Of a stretch of DNA of 64,000 bases, positions 7,846 through 16,910 are shown piece after piece. The DNA comes from CALMEC01 sp031366605. GTDB taxonomy: Bacteria > Actinomycetota > Thermoleophilia > Miltoncostaeales > Miltoncostaeaceae. A model generated the notes under the pieces. The model was not told where the DNA came from. It ran no database searches and worked only from the letters and a program-made list of their open reading frames with translations. Numbering within the stretch: position 1 is the first letter of the stretch; each line of letters starts with the position of its first letter. Position numbers and translations under genes: made by a program. The stretch is from positions 1 to 64,000 of the forward strand of contig JANLOO010000016.1 of the NCBI GenBank assembly GCA_031366605.1, written 5' to 3'.

Positions 7846-10598
7846 CAGCTGGTCGCTCCCGCGCCGAGCACAACCTGGTCGACGGTCGCGTCGCGGGCAA
7901 CGCCACGGAGCGCGGCCAGGTCCTGAGCAGCGGTTGTCACCACGAGGATCTCGTCGGGACGGTGGGCGCCGACCCCTTCGCGCGCGGCGGCGAGAATGCC
8001 ACCATCGACAACCTCACCCTGCACCGCGACTCCTGACGCCTGCAGCTCCTCGATGGCGGCGTGGACGCGCCCGACCGCGTCGCTGCGACGGGCATTGGCC
8101 TCGTCGCCCCACGCCGGGGTCGGCACCTCGGCCGGCAGCACCAGCGTGAATCGGGCAGGTGAGCGGTCGGCGCGCGCGCGGATCTCGTCGAGGAGCGCGT
8201 CGCCGCCGACGGCGTCCTGGGCCAGCACCATGACGTGGGCCAGACCCGGCTCGTCCAGCGTCGCCCGCGACTCCTTGTGCGAGACGGTGACGTGCGAGAC
8301 GGGCAGGCTCGTTGCCTTGCGGATGCGGTCCACCAAGTCCTGGCGCAGCCATTGCGACTCACCGAGCGGATACGTGGCGACCATGATCTCGTGTGCATGT
8401 TCGTCCTGCGCGGCGCGCGCGATGGCCTGGACGATGTCGCCGGACACGACCTTGCCGCTCGCCTGGATGCCCGCTTCGCCGAGTACCGCGACCGCCAGGG
8501 CGTGACGTCGTGCCAATGCCTGCTTCTCGGCCTCGTCGGCGGCGGGCGATACAAACGTGAATCGCCAGAGCCCATGTGACCCGAGCTCACGGGTCGCGTC
8601 CAGAAGCGACTTGCCGGTGACGGTGTCCTTCGCAACGACCAGGATCGTGGGATGGGTGGTCTCGGTCAACTCGCCGCCACCGAGTTCCTCGGGTGCGAAG
8701 ACGATCGCGTGACGTGCACCGGCGACGCCGTATTGGTATGGGCCACCGACGACCTGCGGAGTCGCGTCGAAGTTGAAGATCGACGGCGGCGATGAGACGA
8801 GCCACTCGAGCGTGCGGCCGCGCCACGGGTTCCACGGCGCCTTTGGTCCCGACCTCCAAGACGTGATCGCGTTGTAGAAGAAAATCCCCGTTCCGACGAC
8901 CATGAGCACGGACGCGATGCTGATGAACAGGTTGAGGTTCGCAAACCGCGGGTCGTAGTCCGAGACGCGGCGGGGCATGCCCTGCAGACCGAGCCAGTGC
9001 ATCGGCATGAACGTCGCGTTGAACCCGACGAACGTCAACCAGAAGTGCCACTTGCCGAGCTTCTCGTTGTACATCCGCCCGGTCATCTTGGGGAACCAGT
9101 AGTAGACCCCGGCAAAAACCGTGAACACGCTGCCACCGAAGAGCACGTAGTGGATGTGCGCGACGATGTAGTACGTGTCGCTGACGAAGATGTCGGCGGG
9201 CAGCGTGCCCAGGAAGACGCCCGAGAGTCCACCGATCACAAACGTGAACAGGAACCCGAGCGCCCACAACATGGGCGTGTTGAGATGGATCTTGCCGCGC
9301 CACAGCGTCGCCACCCACGAGAACACCTTGACGCCGGTCGGGATCGCGATGATGACCGTGGTGACCATCATCGGAATGCGCAGCCACGGCGACATACCGG
9401 ACACGAACATGTGGTGCGCCCACACGCCGAACCCCAAGACCGCGATCGCGACGGTCGAAAACGCGACGGCCCTGTACCCGAAAATCGGTTTTCGGGAGAA
9501 CGTCGCGAGGACCTCGCTGATGATGCCGAAGCCGGGCAGCATCATGATGTAGACGGCCGGGTGGCTGTAGAACCAGAAGATGTGCTGGTAGCTGACGACG
9601 TCGCCGCCGTTGGTCCAGTCGAAGAAGTGCGTGCCCATGACACGGTCGAACAGCGTCATGAACTGCGAGCCGGCGATGAACGGTGTTCCGAAGACCACGA
9701 GTGCGGACGTCGTCGCGTTGGCCCATACCAGCAGCGGCATACGCCACACCGTCATGCCCGGCGCGCGCATGGTGATGATGGTCACCAAGAAGTTGACCGC
9801 GGTCATGATCGACGAGGCCCCTGCGAACTGCACGCCGACCTCGAACAGCGTCGTCCCGGTTCCGGCCTGTGTCGCGAGGGGGGTGTAGGCGGTCCACCCG
9901 GATGAGTACCCACCCAGGATGATCCCCATCAGGATCATCACACCCGCCGGCGGCAGCATCCACACCGACAGGGCGTTGAGCTTGGGGAACGCCATGTCCT
10001 TGGCGCCGATCATGATGGGCAGGATGTAGTTGGCCAGCCCGGCGAACGACGGGATGATGACCAAGAAGATCATCAGCGCCGCGTGGCCGCTGAACAGCGT
10101 GTTGAAGCCTTCGCCGCTCGTGATCTGAGAACCCGGTTGCGCCAGCTCCGTCCGGACGAGTTCGGCGAGCGATCCCGAGATCACCATGAAGCTGAAGACG
10201 ATCACCAGGTACTGGACGCCGATGACCTTGTGGTCGGTGTTGACCCGCAGGTAGTCGCGCCAACTGGTCGCCCCGTGGAAGCTGTGGTCCTCGTAGTCGA
10301 CGTCTTTGCCGACCATCCAACGACCCCACCAGTCGAAACACCCGATGCCGATCAGGAACCCGATGACGCTGAAGATGCTTGTCGTCGTGACGTAGACCTG
10401 CTCGTTCCAGAGCGGCCTGAGGCCGAAGACCCCCCGTAGGAAGAACGGCAACAAGAACCCGAACAGGACGCCCCCGGCCGAGCACCAGGCCGCACGGAGC
10501 CACCAATGACGGATCGATCGGTAATCGGTGTGGTGGGCGTGCCCGCCACCGGATCCGTGGGGGATCTGCTGACCGGTTGTGGGTACGTGAGTCGCCAT
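7845..10598 (-). CDS. ctaD: Cytochrome c oxidase subunit I fused to two universal-stress-like domains
   Basis: This catalytic subunit of haem-copper oxidase is unusually long, about 917 residues. Residues 1-120 form an extra N-terminal part with two predicted helices. The oxidase core starts near TDHKVIG (121) and has all metal ligands: His172, His346 with Tyr350, His395-His396, and His481/His483. YSHPAVY replaces the Glu-containing motif of A1 enzymes, which marks an A2-type oxidase. From about residue 648, 270 residues form two UspA-like alpha/beta units, starting at HPTILVVAKD and HVMVLAQDAV, where the cytoplasmic C-terminus should be. The start is the ATG at 10598, which has AGAGG 5-6 nt upstream. 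Whether the Usp-like part senses or binds a nucleotide is unknown. Confidence 0.93.
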   Translation of the reverse strand: MATHVPTTGQQIPHGSGGGHAHHTDYRSIRHWWLRAAWCSAGGVLFGFLLPFFLRGVFGLRPLWNEQVYVTTTSIFSVIGFLIGIGCFDWWGRWMVGKDVDYEDHSFHGATSWRDYLRVNTDHKVIGVQYLVIVFSFMVISGSLAELVRTELAQPGSQITSGEGFNTLFSGHAALMIFLVIIPSFAGLANYILPIMIGAKDMAFPKLNALSVWMLPPAGVMILMGIILGGYSSGWTAYTPLATQAGTGTTLFEVGVQFAGASSIMTAVNFLVTIITMRAPGMTVWRMPLLVWANATTSALVVFGTPFIAGSQFMTLFDRVMGTHFFDWTNGGDVVSYQHIFWFYSHPAVYIMMLPGFGIISEVLATFSRKPIFGYRAVAFSTVAIAVLGFGVWAHHMFVSGMSPWLRIPMMVTTVIIAIPTGVKVFSWVATLWRGKIHLNTPMLWALGFLFTFVIGGLSGVFLGTLPADIFVSDTYYIVAHIHYVLFGGSVFTVFAGVYYWFPKMTGRMYNEKLGKWHFWLTFVGFNATFMPMHWLGLQGMPRRVSDYDPRFANLNLFISIASVLMVVGTGIFFYNAITSWRSGPKAPWNPWRGRTLEWLVSSPPSIFNFDATPQVVGGPYQYGVAGARHAIVFAPEELGGGELTETTHPTILVVAKDTVTGKSLLDATRELGSHGLWRFTFVSPAADEAEKQALARRHALAVAVLGEAGIQASGKVVSGDIVQAIARAAQDEHAHEIMVATYPLGESQWLRQDLVDRIRKATSLPVSHVTVSHKESRATLDEPGLAHVMVLAQDAVGGDALLDEIRARADRSPARFTLVLPAEVPTPAWGDEANARRSDAVGRVHAAIEELQASGVAVQGEVVDGGILAAAREGVGAHRPDEILVVTTAAQDLAALRGVARDATVDQVVLGAGATS

Positions 10599-10769
10599 CG
10601 TCCTCTCAGTGGTCCGCGTCGTGGGTACGGGCAGGTTCCCCGGGCGAACACGCGGCCGGGCGAGGACGCAGTGTCCCGCCGCCATCGGTTGCCATCACGG
10701 TGGGACCGAGGACAATGCCCGGCGACCGTTTGCAGCCGGGAAACGTGGTCGTATTTGCGACGGGGATCA

Positions 10770-11570
10770 CTAAGGCGTTGTGGTCGTCGTCGTTGCAGCC
10801 GCCGGTGGGGCGCTCGCCTTGAGGTCTGCGGCCGTCGCCTTGGCCTTCTGTGCCCACGCGTCGTAGTCAGCCGCGCTGAGCGTGATCATCTGAGCCCGCA
10901 TCACGCCGTGTCCTGCGCCACACAGTTCGGTGCAGACGATGGGGTAGGTCTTGCCGGCGTACTCGGGTTTCATCGTGAACCGCACCAGGTCGTTCGTCTG
11001 ACCGGGCACGGCGTCACCCTTGATGCGCGTCTCGTAGACGAAGAAGTCGTGGATGACGTCCTTGGCATGCAGGTTCAGCACGACCTGGCGGCCGGCGGGG
11101 ACCCGCAGGTCGCCGGTCGTCACACCCAGGTCCGGGTACGTGAACTCCCACGCGAACTGCTGCGCGAGGACTTCGACGCGAAGCGGGCCGGGTCCGGCCT
11201 TGGCGATCTCCTCGTTCTTGATCAAGACGATTGCGGCCCATGCGGCCGTGACGCCGATCAGCACCGTCGGGATGGCGGTCCAGACAACTTCGAGCAGCGT
11301 GTGGCCATGGATCGGCGGCCCATCCGACTCGTCCCCGGGCGCCGCCCGGAACTTCCACACGGAATAGAACATGAACGCCATGACGATCGCGAAGATCCCG
11401 ATGCTCGCCCACACCGTCCACCAGACGAGTAGGTCGACGCGATCGGCCTCCTTGGAGGCTGGATCCGGCAGCCAGTCGATCGTCAGCGCCACAACCACCG
11501 AGATCGCCGCGATGACAAGCGCGATGACCGCGATCGGGATGACGTGCTGCTTGGATGAGGTCTTGACCAT
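10770..11570 (-). CDS. ctaC: Cytochrome c oxidase subunit II
   Basis: This is the CuA-bearing subunit, about 266 residues, which accepts electrons from cytochrome c. An N-terminal hydrophobic segment, probably a signal or anchor, is followed by two helices (LLVWWTVWASIGIFAIVMAF and LLEVVWTAIPTVLIGVT). A periplasmic cupredoxin domain comes next. The CuA ligands are intact: His in KDVIHDFFV and the block CTELCGAGHGVM. The C-terminus ends in a Thr run. I use the ATG at 11570; a GTG at 11594 would add eight residues. It is the first gene of the oxidase operon, with about 170 bp before ctaD. Confidence 0.92.
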   Translation of the reverse strand: MVKTSSKQHVIPIAVIALVIAAISVVVALTIDWLPDPASKEADRVDLLVWWTVWASIGIFAIVMAFMFYSVWKFRAAPGDESDGPPIHGHTLLEVVWTAIPTVLIGVTAAWAAIVLIKNEEIAKAGPGPLRVEVLAQQFAWEFTYPDLGVTTGDLRVPAGRQVVLNLHAKDVIHDFFVYETRIKGDAVPGQTNDLVRFTMKPEYAGKTYPIVCTELCGAGHGVMRAQMITLSAADYDAWAQKAKATAADLKASAPPAAATTTTTTP

Positions 11571-11742
11571 CTGCGGTCGCAAACTACCACGCACGGAATG
11601 CCGCGACGCTACGTTCCGAACCGGTCAGACGTCCCTCCTGCCGGGGACGAACCGGCCAGGCCGAAACCATCGACCTGACGTTGTATCTGTGAGCGCGCCG
11701 CGCGCTCTGCAGGAGTACGGTCTTTGCCAACAAAGGAGCGAC

Positions 11743-12240
11743 ATGCGCAATCGGACGACGTCGATCATCGCGGGGGCTGTTGCCCTGGCCGGCAGCGTCG
11801 CGGGGTCGGCGACCGCGCTTCCCGCGTTCACCACATCACCCAAGACGAGGACGGTCAGCCCGACCACGCCGCAGGCCACCCTGACCCGGGTCACGGTCGG
11901 CCGCAACGCGACGTTCGATCGGATCGTCTTTCGGTTCACGGGTTCAACGCCTGGCTACCGCGTGGAGTACGTGCCGACGGTCATCCAGGATGGATCCGGG
12001 CTGCCCCTGACCCTGCTGGGTCGCCGGTTCCTGCAGATCCGGTTCGAGCCGACGGTCAACGGCTCGTCCGCCAACGCGCCCGCCACGATCACACCCCGGT
12101 TCCCGACGCTGCGCCAGGTCAAGCGCGCGGGGGACTTCGAGGGGGTCATCACCTTCGGCGCCGGACTCTCGAAGCGCGCCGGATTCCGGGTGTTCACGCT
12201 CACGTCCCCGCGTCGGATCGTCGTGGATGTGGCGCATTGA
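11743..12240 (+). CDS. Exported AMIN-like domain protein
   Basis: This secreted protein of about 165 residues has a good signal peptide (SIIAGAVALAGSVAGSATALP) behind a strong AAAGGAG ribosome site. The mature part reads like the actinobacterial AMIN-like fold: VGRNATFDRIVFRFTG, then RVEYVP, and a C-terminal RIVVDVAH strand. AMIN domains are known to bind cell-wall material, but this subfamily has no assigned role. Its stop overlaps the next gene's start (TTGA). It diverges from ctaC, and I see no direct link to respiration. Confidence 0.7.
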   Translation: MRNRTTSIIAGAVALAGSVAGSATALPAFTTSPKTRTVSPTTPQATLTRVTVGRNATFDRIVFRFTGSTPGYRVEYVPTVIQDGSGLPLTLLGRRFLQIRFEPTVNGSSANAPATITPRFPTLRQVKRAGDFEGVITFGAGLSKRAGFRVFTLTSPRRIVVDVAH

Positions 12241-12800
12241 CCGGTGTCGCACGGTGCTTCGCAGCCCTGATCATTCCGCTCGCCGCCGCGGGCTGTGGTG
12301 GCGGTGGCAGCGGCCCGCCGGTGCCGGCGTCCGATGCCTCACCGCCGACGTTGACGCTCCAAGCGGGCCAGCCGGGCGGACCCGCCGCGAGTGTCACCGC
12401 GGGCGGCTCAGGCACAACCCTGACGCTGACCACCAAGACGGGTCCGCTCAACATCAGCGCCGCCGGCAACGACCCCGAGAGCGGCGTGCAGACGGTTGAG
12501 ATCTTCGTCAACACCAAGGTGACCCGCTGCCAGGGCACGGTATGCAGCGGGGCGGGGCAGAGCGTGTCGGCGATTCCGCGGTTCCAGAGTTCCGGCCCGG
12601 CGCGACAGCCCGGTGAGACGTTCTCGTCCGCCAGCATCCTGGCCGACGCGATGGACCTCGCGAAGGAGATCCCCCAGACCGCACCGCCGCCCGGTGACAA
12701 GCTCATCTTCGAATTCGAGTTTCAAGCCAAGGCCGTCAACAACCTGGGCGGACGCACCCAGACCCCTCTCCTCCACGCGCGGTTCGAGGAGACCGGCTGA
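12237..12800 (+). CDS. Putative lipoprotein of unknown function
   Basis: I do not recognise this family. The likely start is a TTG at 12237 that overlaps the TGA of the preceding gene. It gives a lipoprotein signal (FAALIIPLAAAGCGGGG, lipobox AAGC) and about 187 residues. The mature part has Pro/Gly/Thr-rich linkers, then an extended domain with two Cys in TRCQGTVCSG that may form a disulfide. Beta-type segments suggest an Ig-like fold (NDPESGVQTVEIFVN). No other in-frame start lies nearby. It is convergent with the MFS gene, two bases away. Confidence 0.6.
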   Translation: MTGVARCFAALIIPLAAAGCGGGGSGPPVPASDASPPTLTLQAGQPGGPAASVTAGGSGTTLTLTTKTGPLNISAAGNDPESGVQTVEIFVNTKVTRCQGTVCSGAGQSVSAIPRFQSSGPARQPGETFSSASILADAMDLAKEIPQTAPPPGDKLIFEFEFQAKAVNNLGGRTQTPLLHARFEETG

Positions 12801-12802
12801 CG

Positions 12803-14011
12803 TCAGGGCGCGGCAGGCTCCAGCGCCGAACGCCCGGATCCACGCAACGCGATCACCAGACAAACCCCGAACAGGGCTGCCCCGACGATGTAGGGCAGCG
12901 GTACATCGAAATCGAACATCGCTCCGGCAGCCAATGGTCCCGCCACGCGGGCGAGGCCGCTTGACGAGGCAAGCAGGCCCAACATCCCGCCCTGGTCGGC
13001 GTCACCGACGGCCTTGGACACGAGCGACGTCACGGTGGGAAACACCAATCCGGACGCGGCCAGCAGCGCCATCACCGGGAACAGCGCCCAGAGGTGCGTG
13101 GTGATCGCGAGCAGCCCCAGCGCCGCACCGGTCAGCACGAGCCCCGTCAGCATCACGCGACGCTCACCGAGTCGTGCGACGAGCGGCCCGATGGCCTTGC
13201 CCTGGACGACCGCCACGATGATTCCGATGTAGGTGAACACCAAGCCGGTCTCGACGAGCCCGAAGTCGAACCGGGCCTGGCCGAGCAATGCAAACGTCTG
13301 CTCCATGCCGACAAACGCAAATGTCCCCAGGAACGTGATGGTGATCATCGGAGCGATGCGCCCGTCGCGGAACGCCGCGCGCAGCAGATCGCGCTGCGAT
13401 GAGCGCGCTGAGGGTCGACGCTCCGGTTCGGGCAGCCGCTTCCAGGCCAAGACGAGGTTGAGCGCTGCGACGCCGGCCGCCACGAAGAACGGAAACCGCG
13501 GGTCGATGATCGCGCACAGCCCCCCGATCGCCGGACCCAGTACGAATCCCAAACCGAACGCCGCGCCGATCAAGCCCATGCCCCTGGCACGCTCCTCAGG
13601 CGACGTGACGTCCGCCACGTACGCCTGGGCCGCGGAGTAGGAGGCGCCCGAGATGCCGTTCAAGATCCGCGCGACGAACAGGAAGATCAGGGAGGTCGCA
13701 AGCCCGATCAGCAGCGACGAGATCGCGCTGCCGGCCAACGCGATCAAGATGATCGGCCGCCGGCCGTAGCGGTCCGACAGCCGCCCCCACAGCGGTGCGA
13801 ACAGGAACTGCATCAACGCGTACGACGACGCCAGCGCCCCGATCACCGTCGGCGAGGCGCCCAGGTCTTTGGCGTAGAGCGGCAGGATCGGGATGACGAT
13901 CCCGAACCCGATCAAGTCGATCACGACCGTCGTGAACACGATCCCGAGCGGCGAGAGGAAGAACCCACCCCGACCGTGGCCACCGCGCCTGCCTTCCCTC
14001 CGGCGTGCCAT
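12803..14011 (-). CDS. MFS transporter, TetA/DHA1-like
   Basis: This is a twelve-helix drug/proton antiporter-type protein of about 402 residues. Signatures include VVIDLIGFGIVIPILPLYA in helix 1, the loop motif GRLSDRYGRRPIIL, and the motif C region GLGFVLGPAIGG in helix 5, which is typical of exporters. The N-terminus is very basic (MARRREGRRGG). The start is the ATG at 14011, 4 bp after the ctaB stop, so it is probably translated from the ctaB message. The substrate is unknown; the link to ctaB may be operon economy only. Confidence 0.85.
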   Translation of the reverse strand: MARRREGRRGGHGRGGFFLSPLGIVFTTVVIDLIGFGIVIPILPLYAKDLGASPTVIGALASSYALMQFLFAPLWGRLSDRYGRRPIILIALAGSAISSLLIGLATSLIFLFVARILNGISGASYSAAQAYVADVTSPEERARGMGLIGAAFGLGFVLGPAIGGLCAIIDPRFPFFVAAGVAALNLVLAWKRLPEPERRPSARSSQRDLLRAAFRDGRIAPMITITFLGTFAFVGMEQTFALLGQARFDFGLVETGLVFTYIGIIVAVVQGKAIGPLVARLGERRVMLTGLVLTGAALGLLAITTHLWALFPVMALLAASGLVFPTVTSLVSKAVGDADQGGMLGLLASSSGLARVAGPLAAGAMFDFDVPLPYIVGAALFGVCLVIALRGSGRSALEPAAP

Positions 14012-14015
14012 CAGG

Positions 14016-14918
14016 TCAGACCACCGCGTCGATCGCGAGCGCGGCGAACAGCAGCGCCAGGTACAGCATCGAATACGAGAACGTCGATCGTGCCCGGCGC
14101 TCGTCCGGCCGTCGCGCGAGTTGCCAGGCGGATGCCAAGAACAGCCCTCCCAGCACGAGCGCAGACCCGAAGTACAGGCCACCGGACACCCCGGCTGCGA
14201 CCGGCAGCAAGGTCACGCCGACCAACACGACGGTCCACAGCAACACCTGGCGGGCGGTCTCCTCGACGCCGCGCACGACGGGCAGCATCGGGATCCCGGC
14301 TTCTGTGTAGTCCTTCTTGAGCAACAGCGCGAGCGCCCAAAAGTGCGGCGGCGTCCAGTAGAACACGATCGCGAACAGGATCAGCGCACCAAGGCCGATG
14401 CTGCCGTCGACCGCTGCCCAACCCACCAGCGGTGGGATCGCGCCCGCAGCGCCGCCGATGACGATGTTCTGCGTCGTGGTGCGCTTGAGCCACAGCGTGT
14501 AGAGAAACACGTAGAGCAGCAGCCCCAGCATCGCCAGGCCCGCCGTCAGCCAGTTGACGCCGATCCCAAGTATCAGGGCGCTCGCCACACTGATTGCCAG
14601 TGCATAGATCAGCGCGTGGGTCGGTCCGATGCGCCCCGCGACGATCGGCCGGTTGGACGTGCGTCGCATCCGCGCGTCGATGTCGCGGTCAAACCACTGG
14701 TTGATCGCGTTGGCGCCACCGGCGGCCAAGTACCCACCGATCATCGTCCACAGGACGGTCCGGCCGGCGGGCCACCCGTGCTGCGCCATGATCATCGCGA
14801 GCAGCGTCGTCAACAGCAGCAGCGAGATGACCCGTGGCTTGGTCAGGCGCACGTAGTCCGCGACCAGCCCCATCAGGCGTTGTCCCGCCCCGGGAGCCGA
14901 GACCGCCCGGGTCGTCAC
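14016..14918 (-). CDS. ctaB: Haem O synthase (protohaem IX farnesyltransferase)
   Basis: This UbiA-family prenyltransferase of about 300 residues adds a farnesyl group to haem B, making haem O on the way to haem A for the oxidase. It has about nine helices. The first Asp-rich motif is INQWFDRDIDARMRRT and the second active-site region is YTLWLKRTTTQNIVIGG; LTKPRVISLLLLT opens the protein. The GTG at 14918 overlaps the stop of the small upstream membrane gene (GTGA), which fixes the start well. No ctaA (haem A synthase) is seen in the window. Confidence 0.93.
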   Translation of the reverse strand: MTTRAVSAPGAGQRLMGLVADYVRLTKPRVISLLLLTTLLAMIMAQHGWPAGRTVLWTMIGGYLAAGGANAINQWFDRDIDARMRRTSNRPIVAGRIGPTHALIYALAISVASALILGIGVNWLTAGLAMLGLLLYVFLYTLWLKRTTTQNIVIGGAAGAIPPLVGWAAVDGSIGLGALILFAIVFYWTPPHFWALALLLKKDYTEAGIPMLPVVRGVEETARQVLLWTVVLVGVTLLPVAAGVSGGLYFGSALVLGGLFLASAWQLARRPDERRARSTFSYSMLYLALLFAALAIDAVV

Positions 14919-15100
14919 GCGAGCACCCTGCGGGCCGCGAGCACGATCAACAGCACCAGGAAGGCCGCGGGCAGTATCACCCACAGACGCTCGAACACAC
15001 CGGCACGGCCGCGCGGCACGACGGACCAATCGGCGCGCGCAACCAGCCCGCCGGCGACGGCGACCATTGCGGACGCGATGATGAGCGCGATCAGGGCCAT
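14915..15100 (-). CDS. Small two-helix membrane protein
   Basis: This 61-residue protein has two hydrophobic segments (ALIALIIASAMVAVAGGLVA and LPAAFLVLLIVLAARR) joined by a short basic loop. It begins at the ATG at 15100 and its TGA overlaps the GTG of ctaB, so the two genes are coupled. A TATGCT box lies 8 nt before the ATG, compatible with a leaderless start. I do not recognise the family. Its position suggests a helper of haem O synthase or of oxidase assembly, which is inference only. Confidence 0.6.
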   Translation of the reverse strand: MALIALIIASAMVAVAGGLVARADWSVVPRGRAGVFERLWVILPAAFLVLLIVLAARRVLA

Positions 15101-15214
15101 TCGCTTCGAGCATAACCCAGCCTTCCCGTCACCGATGGGCGAGGTGTCCCGCACTGGCGGCACAAACGCCGCGTTCGACACGGGCCTGCGCAGACTCCGA
15201 TGGTGGCCGTTGAC

Positions 15215-16456
15215 ATGACCGGCGGCAATGGACACCCTGCGGGCGTGAACTACGACGCCATCGTGCTGGGGGCCGGCCCCGCCGGATTGGGGGCCGCGCT
15301 CGCACTGGCGCGCGACGGCCAACGGGTCGTGCTGGTCGAGGCGGGGCCAGAGGTCGGCGGGTTGTGCCGCACCCTGCGTCGCGACGGCCTGGCGTATGAC
15401 CTGGGCGGTCACATCCTGTTCGTCAAGGAGGGTGCCCGCCGCGATTGGCTGGCTGCGTTGTTGGGCGATGACGCGGTTTGGGTCGATCGTCCGGTGGTCT
15501 GCGTCCGGGACGGCGTGGTGAGCCGCGGCCGGTACCTCGACCAGCGGCCGTCCGGGCCCACGCGCGACAACGGCGGCGGGGCCTCGGCGCACGCGTTCCT
15601 GACGGACAGCTTCGGCGCGCGGTTCGTCGACCGGGTCATGCGTCGGTACCTCGAGAAGGTGGACGGGATGCCGTTGGAGCGCATCCCCGCGGCCCGCGCC
15701 CGCAAGTTGATGCTCGAACAATCGGCGCCACAGGGATTCTGGTACGCGGCCGGCGGAATCGGCCAGCTGATGGACACCATGGCGGCCGACATCCGCCGAC
15801 ACGGCGGCGACGTGATGCTGAACGCCCGCGTGCGCGCCATCCGGACCGCCGCCGGGCGCGTCACCGGCATCGACGCCGAGACGGCCGCGGGCACGCTCAG
15901 CCCGGATGCCGCGCAGGTGATCGCGGGCCTGCCGCCTGCGCTCGTCGCCGGTCTCGTCGAGCCCCCGCCACCCGAGGGCGTCATCCCCAACCTCGCGGGA
16001 CGGGCGGCCGCGCTCGTGTACTTGCTGATCGACAAGCACACTTTGACCGAGGAGCCGTGGATTCAGATCGACGACCCGCGCGTCCCGTTCGCCCGGATGT
16101 TCGAGGTCCGAAACTGGAGCGAGCGCCTGGTCCCGCCCGGCCACACGGTGATCGGATGCGAGTGCTACTGCACCGCCGGCGACGATGACGCGGTGTGGAG
16201 CCTGACCGATCCCGAGCTCAGCGCAGCTTGTACCCAAGCGTTGATCGACCCCCTCGGCCTGCTCGACGCCGCCGACCCGGTCCACCCACTCGAGGTCGTC
16301 CGCCTACCCAGGGCCTGGTCGCTCGTCGACGCCGATCGCCTGGACGAGGCCTACGCCCCCGCCCGGTGGTTGGCGGACATCGACGGCCTGACCGTCGCCC
16401 AGGGCGGCGACGTGATCCAGGCAGTCGCGGCGGGCGAGCAGGCTGCCGCGCGTTAG
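15215..16456 (+). CDS. FAD-dependent amine oxidase-like oxidoreductase
   Basis: This Rossmann-fold flavoprotein has about 413 residues. The dinucleotide motif is VLGAGPAGLGAALALARDG, followed by VVLVEAGPEVGGLCRT and DLGGHILF, the pattern of protoporphyrinogen-oxidase/UDP-galactopyranose-mutase-like enzymes. A C-terminal FAD-contact segment (GLTVAQGGDVIQAVAAGEQAA) is present. The specific substrate cannot be assigned; a role in glycan or porphyrin chemistry is possible. The start is uncertain: ATG at 15200 or 15215, or GTG at 15245, which would put the FAD motif at the usual distance. Its stop overlaps a HINT fragment on the other strand. Confidence 0.75.
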   Translation: MTGGNGHPAGVNYDAIVLGAGPAGLGAALALARDGQRVVLVEAGPEVGGLCRTLRRDGLAYDLGGHILFVKEGARRDWLAALLGDDAVWVDRPVVCVRDGVVSRGRYLDQRPSGPTRDNGGGASAHAFLTDSFGARFVDRVMRRYLEKVDGMPLERIPAARARKLMLEQSAPQGFWYAAGGIGQLMDTMAADIRRHGGDVMLNARVRAIRTAAGRVTGIDAETAAGTLSPDAAQVIAGLPPALVAGLVEPPPPEGVIPNLAGRAAALVYLLIDKHTLTEEPWIQIDDPRVPFARMFEVRNWSERLVPPGHTVIGCECYCTAGDDDAVWSLTDPELSAACTQALIDPLGLLDAADPVHPLEVVRLPRAWSLVDADRLDEAYAPARWLADIDGLTVAQGGDVIQAVAAGEQAAAR

Positions 16457-16596
16457 CGCACAGGCCGGACCCCGGTCTCGCCAGGCTGTGGATCTGTCAC
16501 AAGGGCTTTGTCTTCGATCCCTACTTCGCTGATCGTGCGACGCGTCCCATCGAACATTGTGATCAACGTGCCGGCGGTGAAGCTGTTCACCGAGCA
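16453..16596 (-). pseudogene. HINT (pretoxin/intein-like) domain fragment
   Basis: On the minus strand, 47 codons read like the start of the HINT domain of Rhs/polymorphic toxins: SCSVNSFTAGTLITMFDGT, then ISEVGIEDKALVTDP and GETGVRPV. In intact proteins about 100 more residues follow. Here a stop comes at the point where the FAD gene ends on the opposite strand. Upstream sequence shows no Rhs repeats. It looks like the stump of a lost toxin gene. Confidence 0.5.
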
Positions 16597-16910
16597 TGAC
16601 GGGGTCGCGGACGCGCTCCGGGCCGAACGAGCGGGCATCGTCGCCATGGCGCGTGGCGCTCCGCACCACTGAGACGGTGGCCGAGCGGCCTTTATGCCTT
16701 TCGAGACCCCGCGACCGATTGGCGTCACCTGGACGGCAGTGACGACAACGCCCCTCAGGTCGCCTCGAGGTCGTAGCCAGAGGTTTTGGCACCCTCGGTG
16801 ATTTGGTTGCCGCCCGCGTGGTAGGTGTCGACGGGGCGGAAGCGTCAAGGCGGTCGCGCGCAGGCCCCGAGACCGGCGATGCGACGTTCAACGAAGCAGG
16901 ACCGCCATAT
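16597..16910. other. Intergenic stretch without a recognised gene
   Basis: About 310 bp between the HINT fragment and the antitoxin pseudogene. No frame resembles a protein I know. A short GGTGGCCGAGCGG motif near 16677 resembles the D-arm of a class II tRNA, but no cloverleaf can be completed. The region is probably decayed accessory DNA. Confidence 0.4.

Noticed and set aside
9920..9990. Suspected missing D-channel glutamate as a defect in CtaD
   Set aside because: The YSHPAVY motif is the normal replacement in A2-type oxidases, so this is a subtype feature and not damage.
8587..10506. 639-codon minus-strand frame inside ctaD
   Set aside because: It is an out-of-frame shadow of ctaD, rich in Arg, His and Pro, with no fold or motif.
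16672..16712. tRNA-like motif GGTGGCCGAGCGG
   Set aside because: It looks like the D-arm of a Leu/Ser tRNA, but there is no anticodon arm, acceptor pairing or T-arm at the right distance.
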